This document shows, piece by piece, positions 19,178 through 27,990 of a stretch of DNA of 64,000 nucleotides. The translations under genes and the position numbers were made by a program. The notes beneath the pieces are model-generated. The model saw nothing but the letters and a program-made list of their open reading frames with translations. It was not told where the DNA came from and did not search any database. Numbering within the stretch: the stretch's first letter is position 1; every line of letters starts with the position of its first letter. The stretch comes from Lactobacillus selangorensis (GTDB lineage Bacteria > Bacillota > Bacilli > Lactobacillales > Lactobacillaceae): the NCBI RefSeq assembly GCF_001437205.1, contig NZ_JQAZ01000001.1, positions 434,001 to 498,000 of the forward strand. The letters run 5' to 3'.

Positions 19178-20083
19178 ATGAATTTTGAAAAAAAATATCG
19201 CTACACTGGGGACGACAATCTCAAACTGAATAAACTGAAGACGACCCCCATGCCAAAATACAAAGACAAAAAAGAACAAATCAAGACGGATATTCAGGAT
19301 GACATTCAAAAAATGGCGGCTCGTCAGCAAATGCTGTACGCCGAAGGGACTTATGGGGTCCTGATTGTTTTGCAGGCAATGGATGCTGCTGGGAAAGATG
19401 GCATGATCCGCCACGTCTTCAGCGGAATCAACCCTGAAGGCTGTGAAGTAACTAGTTTCAAACAACCGTCTAAAAAAGAGCTCAGTCATGATTACTTGTG
19501 GCGCTGCCATTTAGCGATGCCGTCACGGGGCAAAATTGGCATCTTCAACCGTTCTTATTATGAAGATGTTTTAGTTGACCGGGTCCATCCAGAGATTTTA
19601 GCCGGTGAACACCTGCCAGGCATCAAAACAGCTGCTGATGTCAAACCGAAATTTTTCAAGGATCGTTACAACGATATCAATCAATTTGAAAATTATGAAA
19701 CTCGCAATGGCTTTATGATTCTCAAATTCTTCCTGCACATTTCCAAAGACGAACAGAAGCGCCGCTTTGAGAGCCGGATTGAAACGCCGGAAAAGAACTG
19801 GAAGTTCTCCGAATCGGACATCAAGGAACGCAAATACTGGAATCAGTATGAAAAAGCCTATAATGATGCTATTGAATCGACATCATCGCCTAAAAATCCG
19901 TGGTACATTATCCCGGCCGATGATAAATGGTTCTCACGCCTCGTCGTTTCCAAGATTATCAATGCCCGTCTCGAAAAACTGCCGCTGGCCTATCCAGAAG
20001 TCACACCCGAACAAAAACAGGGCTTGAAGACGGCTTTGGATGAACTCGAAGGCGGCAAAAAGTCCCAGCAACAGAAAAAATAG
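19178..20083 (+). CDS. Polyphosphate kinase 2 family protein
   Basis: 301 residues. Walker A QAMDAAGKDG is at residues 66-75, the second PPK2 motif HDYLWR near 107, and the long family stretch GKIGIFNRSYYEDVLVDRVH near 119-138. PPK2 enzymes move phosphate between polyphosphate and nucleoside mono- or diphosphates; which acceptor is used here cannot be read from sequence. The lid and arginine region (KRRFESRIETPEKNWKFSESD) is intact. It is followed after 15 bases by a membrane protein gene, so the two may share a transcript. Confidence 0.92.
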   Translation: MNFEKKYRYTGDDNLKLNKLKTTPMPKYKDKKEQIKTDIQDDIQKMAARQQMLYAEGTYGVLIVLQAMDAAGKDGMIRHVFSGINPEGCEVTSFKQPSKKELSHDYLWRCHLAMPSRGKIGIFNRSYYEDVLVDRVHPEILAGEHLPGIKTAADVKPKFFKDRYNDINQFENYETRNGFMILKFFLHISKDEQKRRFESRIETPEKNWKFSESDIKERKYWNQYEKAYNDAIESTSSPKNPWYIIPADDKWFSRLVVSKIINARLEKLPLAYPEVTPEQKQGLKTALDELEGGKKSQQQKK

Positions 20084-20098
20084 AAAGGTGTTCTCAAT

Positions 20099-20779
20099 TT
20101 GATCCAGCAAAAAAGCATTCCGTTGTCCCGTCAGGCAGCGGTGACGTACTTTATTATTTCCTTATTGCTCAATACATTCGGTAATGGGCTGACGGTAGCC
20201 CTCAACTTAGGGAGTGCCCTTTGGACCGCCTCAGCCGTGAACCTGATGCATTTGATCCACTTAAACTTGTTCACGATCCTGATGCTGTATGGTATTCTGG
20301 TCGTGATCGCCAATGCCTTATTGTTGGAACAACTTGATTGGACTCGCATGGTCGGCAATTTTATTTTCATGCTGCCCTATAGTTATTTAGTCGGTTTGTT
20401 TACGCACCTTTTGCTGCAGACGCCGATTAATTCACTGCCTTTGTGGCTGAAAGTGATACTTGATCTATTTGGGATTAGTCTGGTGGCGATTGCCATTTCG
20501 ATTTACCAGCGAGTTAATTGGGTGTTGCACCCCAATGATGATTTGATGCAAATTATCCGTTTCAAATTCTGTCATGGACGTGCGGCATTAGCAATGTGGC
20601 TCAGTATCGTTCCGCCAGTTGTCATTATGGTGTTCTGCTGGCTGCTCGATCATCAGTTGTATGCCGTCAACATCGGCACGTTGGTCGCACTTTTCTTCCA
20701 GGGTGCAATCATCGGCTGGTCTGACCGGCACGTTTTCCCGGCACTGAAACACCAAGGTCTCAACAAAATTGAAAACTGA
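20099..20779 (+). CDS. YczE/YitT-like membrane protein, TTG start
   Basis: 226 residues with five or so membrane helices. The N terminus (SLLLNTFGNGLTVALNLGSALWTASAVNL) resembles the YczE/YyaS group, in which a glycine-rich first loop precedes a short re-entrant segment. Function is unknown in the family. No ATG or GTG exists near the expected start; TTG 20099 has GAAAGGTG upstream and is used. Only 15 bases separate it from PPK2. A strong bidirectional terminator follows. Confidence 0.8.
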   Translation: MIQQKSIPLSRQAAVTYFIISLLLNTFGNGLTVALNLGSALWTASAVNLMHLIHLNLFTILMLYGILVVIANALLLEQLDWTRMVGNFIFMLPYSYLVGLFTHLLLQTPINSLPLWLKVILDLFGISLVAIAISIYQRVNWVLHPNDDLMQIIRFKFCHGRAALAMWLSIVPPVVIMVFCWLLDHQLYAVNIGTLVALFFQGAIIGWSDRHVFPALKHQGLNKIEN

Positions 20780-20791
20780 TTTTTTCAAAAT

Positions 20792-20831
20792 AAAAAGCGC
20801 TGACAAAATATTTATTTTGCCAGCGCTTTTT
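20792..20831. terminator. Bidirectional terminator
   Basis: AAAAAGCGCTG-CAAAAT and ATTTTG-CAGCGCTTTTT form a near-perfect stem between convergent genes. Confidence 0.9.
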
Positions 20832-20832
20832 A

Positions 20833-21486
20833 TTATGGCCGCCTTAAAATGGTTTCGAGATCGGTCAGGTGCTGAATATGCAGGTCAGCGGCCGCTTGCG
20901 AATCGGTGAACCGGGCATCCATTGGCGCTAACGCAGCCACAGTCATGCCAGCCGCCTCGCCAGCTGCGATTCCCGTTTCTGAGTCCTCAACCGCCATGGC
21001 CTGTTCAGGCGCAACATGCATTTGCTGCATTGTATTGAGATAGATTTCTGGATCCGGCTTGCTGCGGGTAAACGACATCCCGCTGACCACAACATCAAAT
21101 TCATCTTCGAAATGGTTCGCCGTCAGCATAGCGTTGATAGCATTCAGATCACTGGAACTAGCGAGTCCCACCTTAAAATCATGCGCATGTAGCCAATCCA
21201 AAGTCGGTTTGGCATCCGGATTGACTCGTTTGCGATAATCGATCGGATCGGCGGCTTTATAATCCCGATAGCCATCCTGCAACTGCTGATACTGCGCGGC
21301 CGTCCGGCCCGGCAGCAGCTGCGGCCACAGATCCCGCAAATTTCCGCCGACCAGATCCAGCAACTGCTGTTCAGTCAGGTGCAAACCAACTTGCTGAAAA
21401 TACTCACGGCGCCGGTCAAAATAATACGGTTCGCTATTGACAAGCACCCCGTCCATATCAAAAATAACTGCCTCAATCTCCTGCAT
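20833..21486 (-). CDS. HAD-family phosphatase, beta-phosphoglucomutase-like
   Basis: 217 residues. Motif I is VIFDMDGVLVNSEP (nucleophile near residue 9), motif II KVGLASSSDLN near 115, motif III lysine in TRSKPDPEIYL near 150, motif IV AVEDSETGIAAGEAAGM near 170. The helical cap fits subclass I, close to sugar-phosphate phosphatases and beta-phosphoglucomutase, but the mutase-specific cap residues cannot be confirmed by eye. ATG 21486 is chosen because motif I must be near the start; the longer reading frame upstream overlaps the next gene. Likely in one unit with the two genes upstream. Confidence 0.88.
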   Translation of the reverse strand: MQEIEAVIFDMDGVLVNSEPYYFDRRREYFQQVGLHLTEQQLLDLVGGNLRDLWPQLLPGRTAAQYQQLQDGYRDYKAADPIDYRKRVNPDAKPTLDWLHAHDFKVGLASSSDLNAINAMLTANHFEDEFDVVVSGMSFTRSKPDPEIYLNTMQQMHVAPEQAMAVEDSETGIAAGEAAGMTVAALAPMDARFTDSQAAADLHIQHLTDLETILRRP

Positions 21487-21505
21487 ATTCTCTAAACTCC
21501 CCTTT

Positions 21506-22483
21506 TTAATACATATCGATAATCTTGCCCAAATAATCCTGAATCTTCTGCGGCTGATCCCCCCGCACCAGCATCGACTGCAGCAGCCGATCCCGATTGT
21601 ACCAACGGTTCCAAAACGCAATGTTCTGTTCCGGCTGCAGCTGGGCGATTTCTTTTTGCCAATCTTGAAGAATCAATAATAAATAATCGGTATACAACGT
21701 ATTGAGATTGGTCAAATTAGCAACGGCCATCGCCAATCGTTGCGGTTCCCCATAAATCAGCGGATCGTTCATCTGCCGGTAGCCAGTATAAAATGCCGCC
21801 AGCAGAAACAGTTTATTGGCTCGATTCAAAACAGTACTCTGAAACAATTCATCTAGTACATTACCGATATGCGTATAACTATGGGCCCAGCCCTTATGAT
21901 CGATGTAACCACGGCCATCCTGCTCTAGCAGCATATACGTCGCCATCGCTAAAATGACAGCGTTGATTTCTGCAGACGACAGGACATGATAATAATGCCG
22001 ATCCGCATAAAGCAGCCCTGCTAAAAGCATGACTGCAAATGAACGTTTAAAAACGGCATTATTATGCGGTTCGAGAATGTGGTCGAACATATAAGCCGGC
22101 GAAATCAGCTGCATGACCAGCCACTCCTCCTGTTCCGGCGTAAACGCCGTTAAACGAATCAGATCATTGAACAGGAAATAAACGCCACGATCACGCAAAC
22201 GGGCATTCGTCACCCCTAGATGAGCAAGCAGAAACTGCAGATCGTCATTGGAAATCTGCGGTTCATCACTCTGCTTGAGTTCATCATCGATTTGTTTGAC
22301 ACGGGCTAATGCCGTCTGCGTATCACGAGGCAGAACGACGGGCGTTTTGTCCGCCGCATAAGTCACTTGTTTAGCGAGCTGATTGAGCCGTTCCGGCAGC
22401 TCATGGAAGGACTCGCCGGCCATGAACTGCTGCTGTATTTTTTTCAATTGTTGTCGTGTTTGTGCGACTTGATCGACCACCAT
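21506..22483 (-). CDS. DUF2785 family protein
   Basis: 325 residues, mostly helical. The conserved stretch DHKGWAHSYTHIGNVLDELFQS near residues 195-216 is the signature I associate with DUF2785, whose function is unknown. The two histidines in HSYTH could bind a metal, but this is speculation. ATG 22483 has GGAG five bases upstream, better spaced than the GTG at 22489. It is 13 bases behind the DUF1694 gene, so the two are probably co-transcribed. Confidence 0.75.
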   Translation of the reverse strand: MVVDQVAQTRQQLKKIQQQFMAGESFHELPERLNQLAKQVTYAADKTPVVLPRDTQTALARVKQIDDELKQSDEPQISNDDLQFLLAHLGVTNARLRDRGVYFLFNDLIRLTAFTPEQEEWLVMQLISPAYMFDHILEPHNNAVFKRSFAVMLLAGLLYADRHYYHVLSSAEINAVILAMATYMLLEQDGRGYIDHKGWAHSYTHIGNVLDELFQSTVLNRANKLFLLAAFYTGYRQMNDPLIYGEPQRLAMAVANLTNLNTLYTDYLLLILQDWQKEIAQLQPEQNIAFWNRWYNRDRLLQSMLVRGDQPQKIQDYLGKIIDMY

Positions 22484-22496
22484 TACCACTCCATTA

Positions 22497-22877
22497 TTAG
22501 ATTAAAATTGGACGCTGGATCTTTTGGTCCGGTGACGCCAAAACCAATCCGAAATCATCCTCTTGCAGCGGATGATCGATCCGGATCTTCGCCTGGTGCA
22601 GGATCGTGAACGGATAATTCAGTTCAACTGCTAGCTGCAAATATTGATTCAGCAAGTGTTGACCAAGCTTATCATTCAAATAAATCCGGTATTCGGGATA
22701 ACGCTGCAGTATCTGGGCAACCAGTGCATACATTTTTGCACTACGAAGCTGGGACACCGTGATTGCCAGTGCAACACGTTCTTGAAAATTACCCAAAAAG
22801 CGTCGTTTTTCATCCGGTTTCAGCTGTGGAACACCATATAGACGTGTTTTTAAGAAATCATTCAGATCTTCTGTCAT
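22497..22877 (-). CDS. YueI family protein (DUF1694), copy 2
   Basis: 126 residues. LKPDEKRRFLGNFQERVALA near residues 18-37 repeats the pattern of the copy at 10323-10772, and HILHQAK-like beta segments follow. The N-terminal extension and acidic tail of copy 1 are absent. ATG 22877 has a GGAGCG site upstream; the longer frame beginning at 22931 has none. Function unknown. It heads a small group with the DUF2785 gene and the HAD phosphatase. Confidence 0.78.
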   Translation of the reverse strand: MTEDLNDFLKTRLYGVPQLKPDEKRRFLGNFQERVALAITVSQLRSAKMYALVAQILQRYPEYRIYLNDKLGQHLLNQYLQLAVELNYPFTILHQAKIRIDHPLQEDDFGLVLASPDQKIQRPILI

Positions 22878-22945
22878 TTGAAAGCGCTCCTTATCCCTCT
22901 TCATCATACACAAAATGAGACGTCGGCACAATCAATCAACGGTAG

Positions 22946-23626
22946 TTAATGGCTAATCTTTTTAACAATCCAATCGCCAATCCCCTGCACTAAGAAAACC
23001 ATGATGAGGATCAATAAGGTCGAAAATAAAGTGATGTCATTTTCAAAGCGTTGGTAACCGACGCTGACGGCCAGATTGCCTAAGCCGCCCCCGCCGACAA
23101 CGCCAGCCATCGTCGTCAAACCAATCAAGCTGATGATCGTCACAACAGAAACCCGCACTAGGTCAGGTGCGCCTTCTCGTAAATAGACTCGGAAAATCAA
23201 TGACCATGGTCCGGCGCCAACCGACTCAGCGGCCTCAATGATGCCAGGTGCGACATCCAATAACGCATTCTGAACCTGACGGGCATAAAACGGCGCACAC
23301 CCGACAATCAACGGGACTAATACCCCGGTGGTCCCGATCGTTGTGCCGACAACCAAACGCGTAAACGGCCCAATCACTGCCAGTAAAATAATGAATGGGA
23401 TCGACCGAAATAAATTGACAATCTTATCCAGAACTTGATAAACGGGTTTGTTGGCCAGAATGCCGCCGTCCTGGGTGATAACCAGTGCGATTCCGAGAAT
23501 CAAGCCGATGATACCGGCAAAGATTCCGGACACAATCGTCATATAAATCGTTTCGCCGGTACTCTGAACAACTTCCGACCAGTTGGAAACGACATTCGGC
23601 ATTAAGCGTGCAATTTCAGTCATCAT
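22946..23626 (-). CDS. metI: Methionine ABC transporter permease
   Basis: 226 residues with five membrane helices and the ABC permease EAA loop (IIEAAESVGAGPWSLIFRVYLREGAPDL near residues 130-157). It forms the membrane channel of the D/L-methionine importer with MetN and MetQ. The two adjacent ATGs at 23626 and 23623 overlap the metN stop codon (TAATGATG), so translation is coupled. It is the last gene of the T-box-controlled operon. Called MetP in some Gram-positive bacteria. Confidence 0.93.
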   Translation of the reverse strand: MMTEIARLMPNVVSNWSEVVQSTGETIYMTIVSGIFAGIIGLILGIALVITQDGGILANKPVYQVLDKIVNLFRSIPFIILLAVIGPFTRLVVGTTIGTTGVLVPLIVGCAPFYARQVQNALLDVAPGIIEAAESVGAGPWSLIFRVYLREGAPDLVRVSVVTIISLIGLTTMAGVVGGGGLGNLAVSVGYQRFENDITLFSTLLILIMVFLVQGIGDWIVKKISH

Positions 23627-24684
23627 TAGTCATGCGCCTCCTCAGGTTGTTTTAAGATTTCAACGGTGACTTGGTCGGTCCGCAGGTTTTCCAGTGCATC
23701 GTCCAAGTGATCCGGTGTCCCGCTGAGAACAACAACCAGATGTCCGATCGGAGTCTGCTGCAGAATCTCGATGTTGCCGTATAAGATGTTGGCGGCGACT
23801 TCATAATGCTGATACAACCCGCTGATTAACGGCTCGTCCGTATTCGCCCCCTGGTAAGCTAATTTGACTAAAACTTGGCCGGGCTGCAAATGTTTGATGT
23901 TGTCCTGTGCCAAAATCTTCGGCAACGCCTGATTGATTTGGGTCGACGTTTCGATAAAATCACGGGTTAATTTTTCTTTGGGGTGGCTGAACAGCTCCAG
24001 CAAACTGCCTCGTTCGATGATCCGCCCATTTTCCATAACGGCGACTTTGTTGCAGACTTCCTTGACGGCATCCATTTCATGGGTGATCAGGACCACCGTT
24101 AAACCCAGCCGCTGATTCAAAGATTGCAGCAGTTTCAGGATCGATAACGTCGTCTTCGGATCCAAGGCACTCGTTGCTTCATCACTAATCAGGATTTCCG
24201 GATCGTTGGCCAAGGCGCGTGCGATGGCGACCCGCTGTTTTTGACCGCCTGATAATTGCGATGGATAGGAATTAGCCTTGTCGGATAATTCGACAAGTTC
24301 CAGCAATTTAGCGACCTTTTCATGGCGCTCCTGCTTGGATAACGGTCCATCCTGCAATGGGAAGGCTACGTTGGCAGCGATCGTCCGTTCATTCATTAAA
24401 TTAAAATGCTGGAAGATCATGCCGATTTTACGGCGGGCGGCCCGTAATTCCTTTGCCTTCAGCGTTTCCATATTGTGTCCATTGACGATTACTTGACCGC
24501 TGGTGGGCTTCTGGAGCATGTTGATTACACGAACCAGCGTCGATTTGCCGGCACCGGAGTAACCGACGATTCCGTAGATATCGCCTGGTTCAACTTCAAG
24601 GGAGACGTCTTGGACGGCATGGACTGTTTTATTTTTATTGTGAAACGTCACATCGATATGACGCAGGTCAATGGCTGGTTGCAT
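23626..24684 (-). CDS. metN: Methionine ABC transporter ATP-binding protein
   Basis: 352 residues. Walker [13 protein letters not shown] near residues 40-51, signature [15 protein letters not shown] near 140-154, Walker [16 protein letters not shown] near 158-172, H-loop [11 protein letters not shown] near 194. The C-terminal 95 residues form the NIL/ACT-like domain that allows methionine to inhibit transport in known MetN proteins. ATG 24684 has AAGGAG eight bases upstream; the longer frame begins inside the spacer after metQ. Confidence 0.95.
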   Translation of the reverse strand: MQPAIDLRHIDVTFHNKNKTVHAVQDVSLEVEPGDIYGIVGYSGAGKSTLVRVINMLQKPTSGQVIVNGHNMETLKAKELRAARRKIGMIFQHFNLMNERTIAANVAFPLQDGPLSKQERHEKVAKLLELVELSDKANSYPSQLSGGQKQRVAIARALANDPEILISDEATSALDPKTTLSILKLLQSLNQRLGLTVVLITHEMDAVKEVCNKVAVMENGRIIERGSLLELFSHPKEKLTRDFIETSTQINQALPKILAQDNIKHLQPGQVLVKLAYQGANTDEPLISGLYQHYEVAANILYGNIEILQQTPIGHLVVVLSGTPDHLDDALENLRTDQVTVEILKQPEEAHD

Positions 24685-24701
24685 CGTTGCAGCTCCTTCC
24701 T

Positions 24702-25526
24702 TTATTTCAATTTCAAGTTCCAAGCTTCTTCAGTGGAACCTTTGTAAACTTGCTTGATCTTTTTGGCAGTTGCTTCCGTCTGGAAGGCCTTGACCACTTT
24801 CTTGTAAGTCGGGTTATTGGCATCCTTCTTACGTGCGACAATAATGTTAATCCACTGTTCGGATTGCTTAGTCAACTTTTCAGTGGCAATGGCTTTCTTC
24901 GGATTGAGGTTCGCATCGGCGGCGACCCCGTTATTGATCACAGCGGCAGTGACATCATCCAATGAATGCGCTGTTTGGGTGGCATCCAATTCTTCGATCA
25001 CAATCCCGCTCTTATTGCTCTTAATATCTTTCTTGGTTGGCAATTTGGCATTATCTAAAGTAATCAAATTGGCGTTCGCAAGTAATTGTAAGGCCCGGCC
25101 TTCATTGGTGGCATCGTTTGGAACGGCCACTTTATCGCCCTTCTTCAACTGACTCAGTTTGGTAATCTTGTTGGAATAAACTCTCATTGGGCCGATATCG
25201 GTCTTGCCGATGCTGACCAGATCGGCATGATGTGCTTTGTTCCAGTTATTCAAGAAATAAGAATGCTGGTATGAGTTCAAGTCGATTTGACCTTGCTGCA
25301 AAGCGGTGTTTGGTTGGTTGTAATCCGTAAAGGTAACTAACTTTAAGTTGATGTGTTCCTTTTTTAATTTCTGAACAACTGGTTTCCAGATTTTTTCATC
25401 GCTGCCGATAATCCCGATTTTAACTGTCTGTGTTTTCGCAGCGGCTGTTTGCTTCCCACAAGCCGCAACGACGATCGTCACTAGCAATAATAAGACCATT
25501 AAACTGACACGTTTCAATTTTTTCAT
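24702..25526 (-). CDS. metQ: Methionine-binding lipoprotein MetQ
   Basis: 274 residues. The N terminus is a lipoprotein signal peptide ([20 protein letters not shown]) with lipobox VAAC and the lipidated Cys23. The mature part is an NlpA/MetQ periplasmic-binding fold ([20 protein letters not shown], then [19 protein letters not shown]), anchored outside the cell membrane where it captures methionine for MetN-MetI. It is first in the operon, directly behind the T-box leader. Confidence 0.94.
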   Translation of the reverse strand: MKKLKRVSLMVLLLLVTIVVAACGKQTAAAKTQTVKIGIIGSDEKIWKPVVQKLKKEHINLKLVTFTDYNQPNTALQQGQIDLNSYQHSYFLNNWNKAHHADLVSIGKTDIGPMRVYSNKITKLSQLKKGDKVAVPNDATNEGRALQLLANANLITLDNAKLPTKKDIKSNKSGIVIEELDATQTAHSLDDVTAAVINNGVAADANLNPKKAIATEKLTKQSEQWINIIVARKKDANNPTYKKVVKAFQTEATAKKIKQVYKGSTEEAWNLKLK

Positions 25527-25618
25527 TTTAAAAATCCTCTCTTATTCCCAAAATTTTCGTTATGTGTTGAAATGACTGGTCGCAGCGGGCTAGCTCCGCT
25601 GCAATTCTCCCCATGCGA

Positions 25619-25916
25619 CAAAAAAGCCCGCTCCTAAGTTTCCTTAGAAGCGAGCTGACGCGTTACCATTCTAAATTCGGGCCCATCTTTACAGACGAGT
25701 CCCTCACTAACGTACGGGCAAATAATGCCGATACGCGTGCACGATAATGTGTGCCACTCATTGCAGCCTGACGCAAAAGCGCTCGGTGCACCGATTCTGG
25801 GCCATTTTCACCGACGCTCCCTACCTCACTCTCAGCGAATATGAGTTTTCTGTACAGTCTCAGTCGATTACTTTCCCATTCATTTCGTTTCAAATATCAA
25901 TTTGACATAACTTATG
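25619..25916 (-). promoter_or_regulatory. T-box riboswitch of the methionine transport operon
   Basis: Minus-strand leader with the T-box core AATGGTAACGCG near 25661-25672 and a terminator of arms AGC-CGCT-CTAAG / CTTAG-AGCG-GCT followed by T6 (25619-25657). The TGGT bulge fits a tRNA with A73, as in tRNA-Met. An ATG at 25803-25805 within the proximal stem region is a candidate specifier. The gene behind it is a methionine importer, so control by uncharged tRNA-Met is the likely logic; the specifier itself needs a structure model. Confidence 0.88.
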
Positions 25917-25922
25917 TTTCTT

Positions 25923-25951
25923 ATCATACGAGCTATGCCTGCACTTGTCAA
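25923..25951 (-). promoter_or_regulatory. Promoter of the metQNI T-box transcript
   Basis: Minus strand TTGACA (25946-25951), 17 bases, TATGAT (25923-25928), directly before the T-box leader. Confidence 0.8.
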
Positions 25952-26007
25952 TACTTTTATGAAAATAATCTTTTTTATATCTCATTAAAAACTTATTTGT
26001 CAGCTAA

Positions 26008-26036
26008 ATAAAAAACACCCAGTGTGGGTGTTTTCG
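26008..26036 (-). terminator. Terminator after rodA
   Basis: Minus-strand hairpin AACACCC-acac-TGGGTGTT followed by T4A. Confidence 0.8.
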
Positions 26037-26052
26037 GAAGTGCGGCTTCCGT

Positions 26053-27255
26053 TTAGAAGTCGCCTTGGTCGCTGAACATATAACTCCTGTAATGATACCG
26101 CATCGACATCACCATGCCGACCCCGATCATATTCCCCAGCAGGGAGGAACCCCCTTGTGAAATGAACGGCAGCGGAATCCCGGTTAACGGTAAGAGCCCA
26201 ATATTCATCCCGATGTTTTCAAACACATGGAACAGAATCATCATAATGACCCCCGTCGAAACATAGGCATAAAATTCATTTTTCGTATCGAACGTGACCC
26301 GAATCATCTGGTAGATCAGCATAAAGTAAACTAAAATAACGAAACAGCTGCCGATGAAACCAAAATCTTCACCGATAACCGAGAAAATCATATCAGATTC
26401 CCGCACGGGGACATAGACCTTTGATTTATTAAAGCCGATTCCAAATAATTGGCCTGAACCGATTGCCTTCATGCTTTGCCAGAGCTGATACCCATTTCCA
26501 GACGTATCCTGCGATGGATTCCGCCAAGTGTTGACACGGGCAAACTGATAGGCTTTGAAACCGAAATGCCTGAGGAACGCCTGTCCGCCATCCGACAGAA
26601 CAAGGGCTAACGCCGAACCGCCGACAACAGCCCCGATCGAAGCAATCGGCACCAGAATCTTCCAAGTCACACCAGAAACAAGCACCATCCCGCTGAAAAT
26701 GGCTAAGAAGACTAACGATGTCCCAAAATCATCTTCAAGCGTCAGCAGCATAAAGATCGGCAGTGTCCATAACAACATCCGGCCGATCAGCAGCCAGTCG
26801 TTCTTCGTTGTGTGCGGGTACTCGTCATTGTGCTGGGTAATCACCCGTCCGAGCATCAGAATATACGCCGGTTTCATGATTTCAGAAGGCTGGAACGTGA
26901 TCGAACCAATCGCAAACCAGTTTTTCGACCCGGTTTTGGCGTAATAAGCTCGGCTGTAAAAGATGAAAACAGCCGCTAGCAGGAATAGGCCGACCCCATA
27001 CGCATATGGGGCAATCTTCCACAATTGTTCCGAATCCATCTGCATGATCACAACAATCGCGATCCCGCCGATGACATACCATAGCCCCTGCATAATCGTC
27101 GCCCGTAACGGGCTGGCACCAGTCGTATCATGTGACGTTGAAATGTAAATTGCGGCTAAGCCGATCAAAGCCAATAACATGACAGATAAAATGATCCCAT
27201 AGTCGATTCGTGAATTTAAATCGCGATTTGCACGCTCACTGGCTTCTCGTTGCAT
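26053..27255 (-). CDS. rodA: RodA, SEDS peptidoglycan glycosyltransferase
   Basis: 400 residues with about ten membrane helices. SEDS family marks include GSITFQPSEIMKPAYILMLG near residue 125, TLEDDFGTSLVF near 175 with the conserved acidic residues, ESDMIFSVIGEDFGF near 298 and TGIPLPFISQGGSSLL near 363. RodA polymerises glycan strands during cell elongation. FtsW is the alternative, but the gene lies with mbl and other elongation genes, which favours RodA. Gene order continues upstream through DUF2969, yidD and mbl. Confidence 0.92.
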   Translation of the reverse strand: MQREASERANRDLNSRIDYGIILSVMLLALIGLAAIYISTSHDTTGASPLRATIMQGLWYVIGGIAIVVIMQMDSEQLWKIAPYAYGVGLFLLAAVFIFYSRAYYAKTGSKNWFAIGSITFQPSEIMKPAYILMLGRVITQHNDEYPHTTKNDWLLIGRMLLWTLPIFMLLTLEDDFGTSLVFLAIFSGMVLVSGVTWKILVPIASIGAVVGGSALALVLSDGGQAFLRHFGFKAYQFARVNTWRNPSQDTSGNGYQLWQSMKAIGSGQLFGIGFNKSKVYVPVRESDMIFSVIGEDFGFIGSCFVILVYFMLIYQMIRVTFDTKNEFYAYVSTGVIMMILFHVFENIGMNIGLLPLTGIPLPFISQGGSSLLGNMIGVGMVMSMRYHYRSYMFSDQGDF

Positions 27256-27273
27256 ATTGCCACCTCGACTTTT

Positions 27274-27498
27274 CTAGTGATTATGAAGATGATACTGCAT
27301 GATCAGTTCGTTGATCGCATCATCTTGTGTTTTGGCGTGTAAAGGCGTTTCATTGCCGGCCAAATAGGCATCAAAGCGTTCGCCCTCTGGCTTGACATAC
27401 CCAATTTCATGTTTGCCGATCTGCAGAACAGCGACATCAATACCGTCCCGTTTTGCATCGGTCAATTCTAATTTAATATTCCGTTCTTTCTTAGACAT
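27274..27498 (-). CDS. DUF2969 family protein
   Basis: 74 residues, charged and soluble: MSKKERNIKLELTDAKRDG at the start, with a short beta-rich core (VAVLQIGKHEIGYVKPEG). The family is known from lactobacilli next to rodA and has no assigned function. An AAGGAG-like site precedes the ATG. It lies 18 bases before rodA and 11 bases behind yidD, so it is part of the same unit. Confidence 0.85.
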   Translation of the reverse strand: MSKKERNIKLELTDAKRDGIDVAVLQIGKHEIGYVKPEGERFDAYLAGNETPLHAKTQDDAINELIMQYHLHNH

Positions 27499-27509
27499 AT
27501 AAATACTCC

Positions 27510-27785
27510 TTAATTCTCTGCTGATTTAGTGGCATCGGGTTGCTTATTCCGAAACACTGTAAAGTAATCCGGCACCGGATCATAGCCACCCCGAATAAAC
27601 GGGTTGCAGCGCAAGATTCGAGCTATCCCCATGATCAATCCCAAAAAGGGCCCGTGCTTTTCAAGTGCGGTAATCATGTACGACGAACAGGTCGGATAAT
27701 AGCGGCAGCTCGGTGGAAACAACGGACTAATCGCCAATTGGTAAAAACGAACCAAGGCAACCATTCCTTTTCTAAGCCATTTCAT
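27510..27785 (-). CDS. yidD: Membrane protein insertion efficiency factor YidD
   Basis: 91 residues. The three-cysteine pattern [20 protein letters not shown] near residues 26-45 and a third Cys in RILRCNPF near 58 are diagnostic of YidD, a small membrane-associated protein that helps YidC-dependent insertion. The C terminus extends beyond the core ([13 protein letters not shown]). Located among cell-shape genes and in the same direction. Confidence 0.95.
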   Translation of the reverse strand: MKWLRKGMVALVRFYQLAISPLFPPSCRYYPTCSSYMITALEKHGPFLGLIMGIARILRCNPFIRGGYDPVPDYFTVFRNKQPDATKSAEN

Positions 27786-27796
27786 TGTTTAACCTT

Positions 27797-27979
27797 CTAG
27801 CGTGTAAAATCGATGACATGCTGCCATGTCTGAGGATTGAAGATTGCAAACGGATTGCCGCCATCGGCAAGATGATAACCGACCATCGCACCGATGATAA
27901 TTGCAATCAGCATGCCCACAATGACCCAGCCAATTTTTTTCAATAACGGGCGTGCATAATCTTTATAATTATTTTTCAT
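27797..27979 (-). CDS. EpuA-like small membrane protein
   Basis: 60 residues with one central membrane helix (IGWVIVGMLIAIIIGAMVGYHL) and the conserved GGNPFAIFNPQTWQHVIDF tail. This matches the EpuA family, often mislabelled as DNA-directed RNA polymerase subunit beta, found after mbl or murA in lactobacilli and streptococci. Function is unknown. It is 11 bases from mbl and 11 from yidD. Confidence 0.8.
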   Translation of the reverse strand: MKNNYKDYARPLLKKIGWVIVGMLIAIIIGAMVGYHLADGGNPFAIFNPQTWQHVIDFTR

Positions 27980-27990
27980 GATTCACCTCG

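Noticed and set aside
25663-25893. Minus-strand open frame of 76 codons
   Set aside because: It lies wholly within the methionine T-box leader and shows no protein-like composition.
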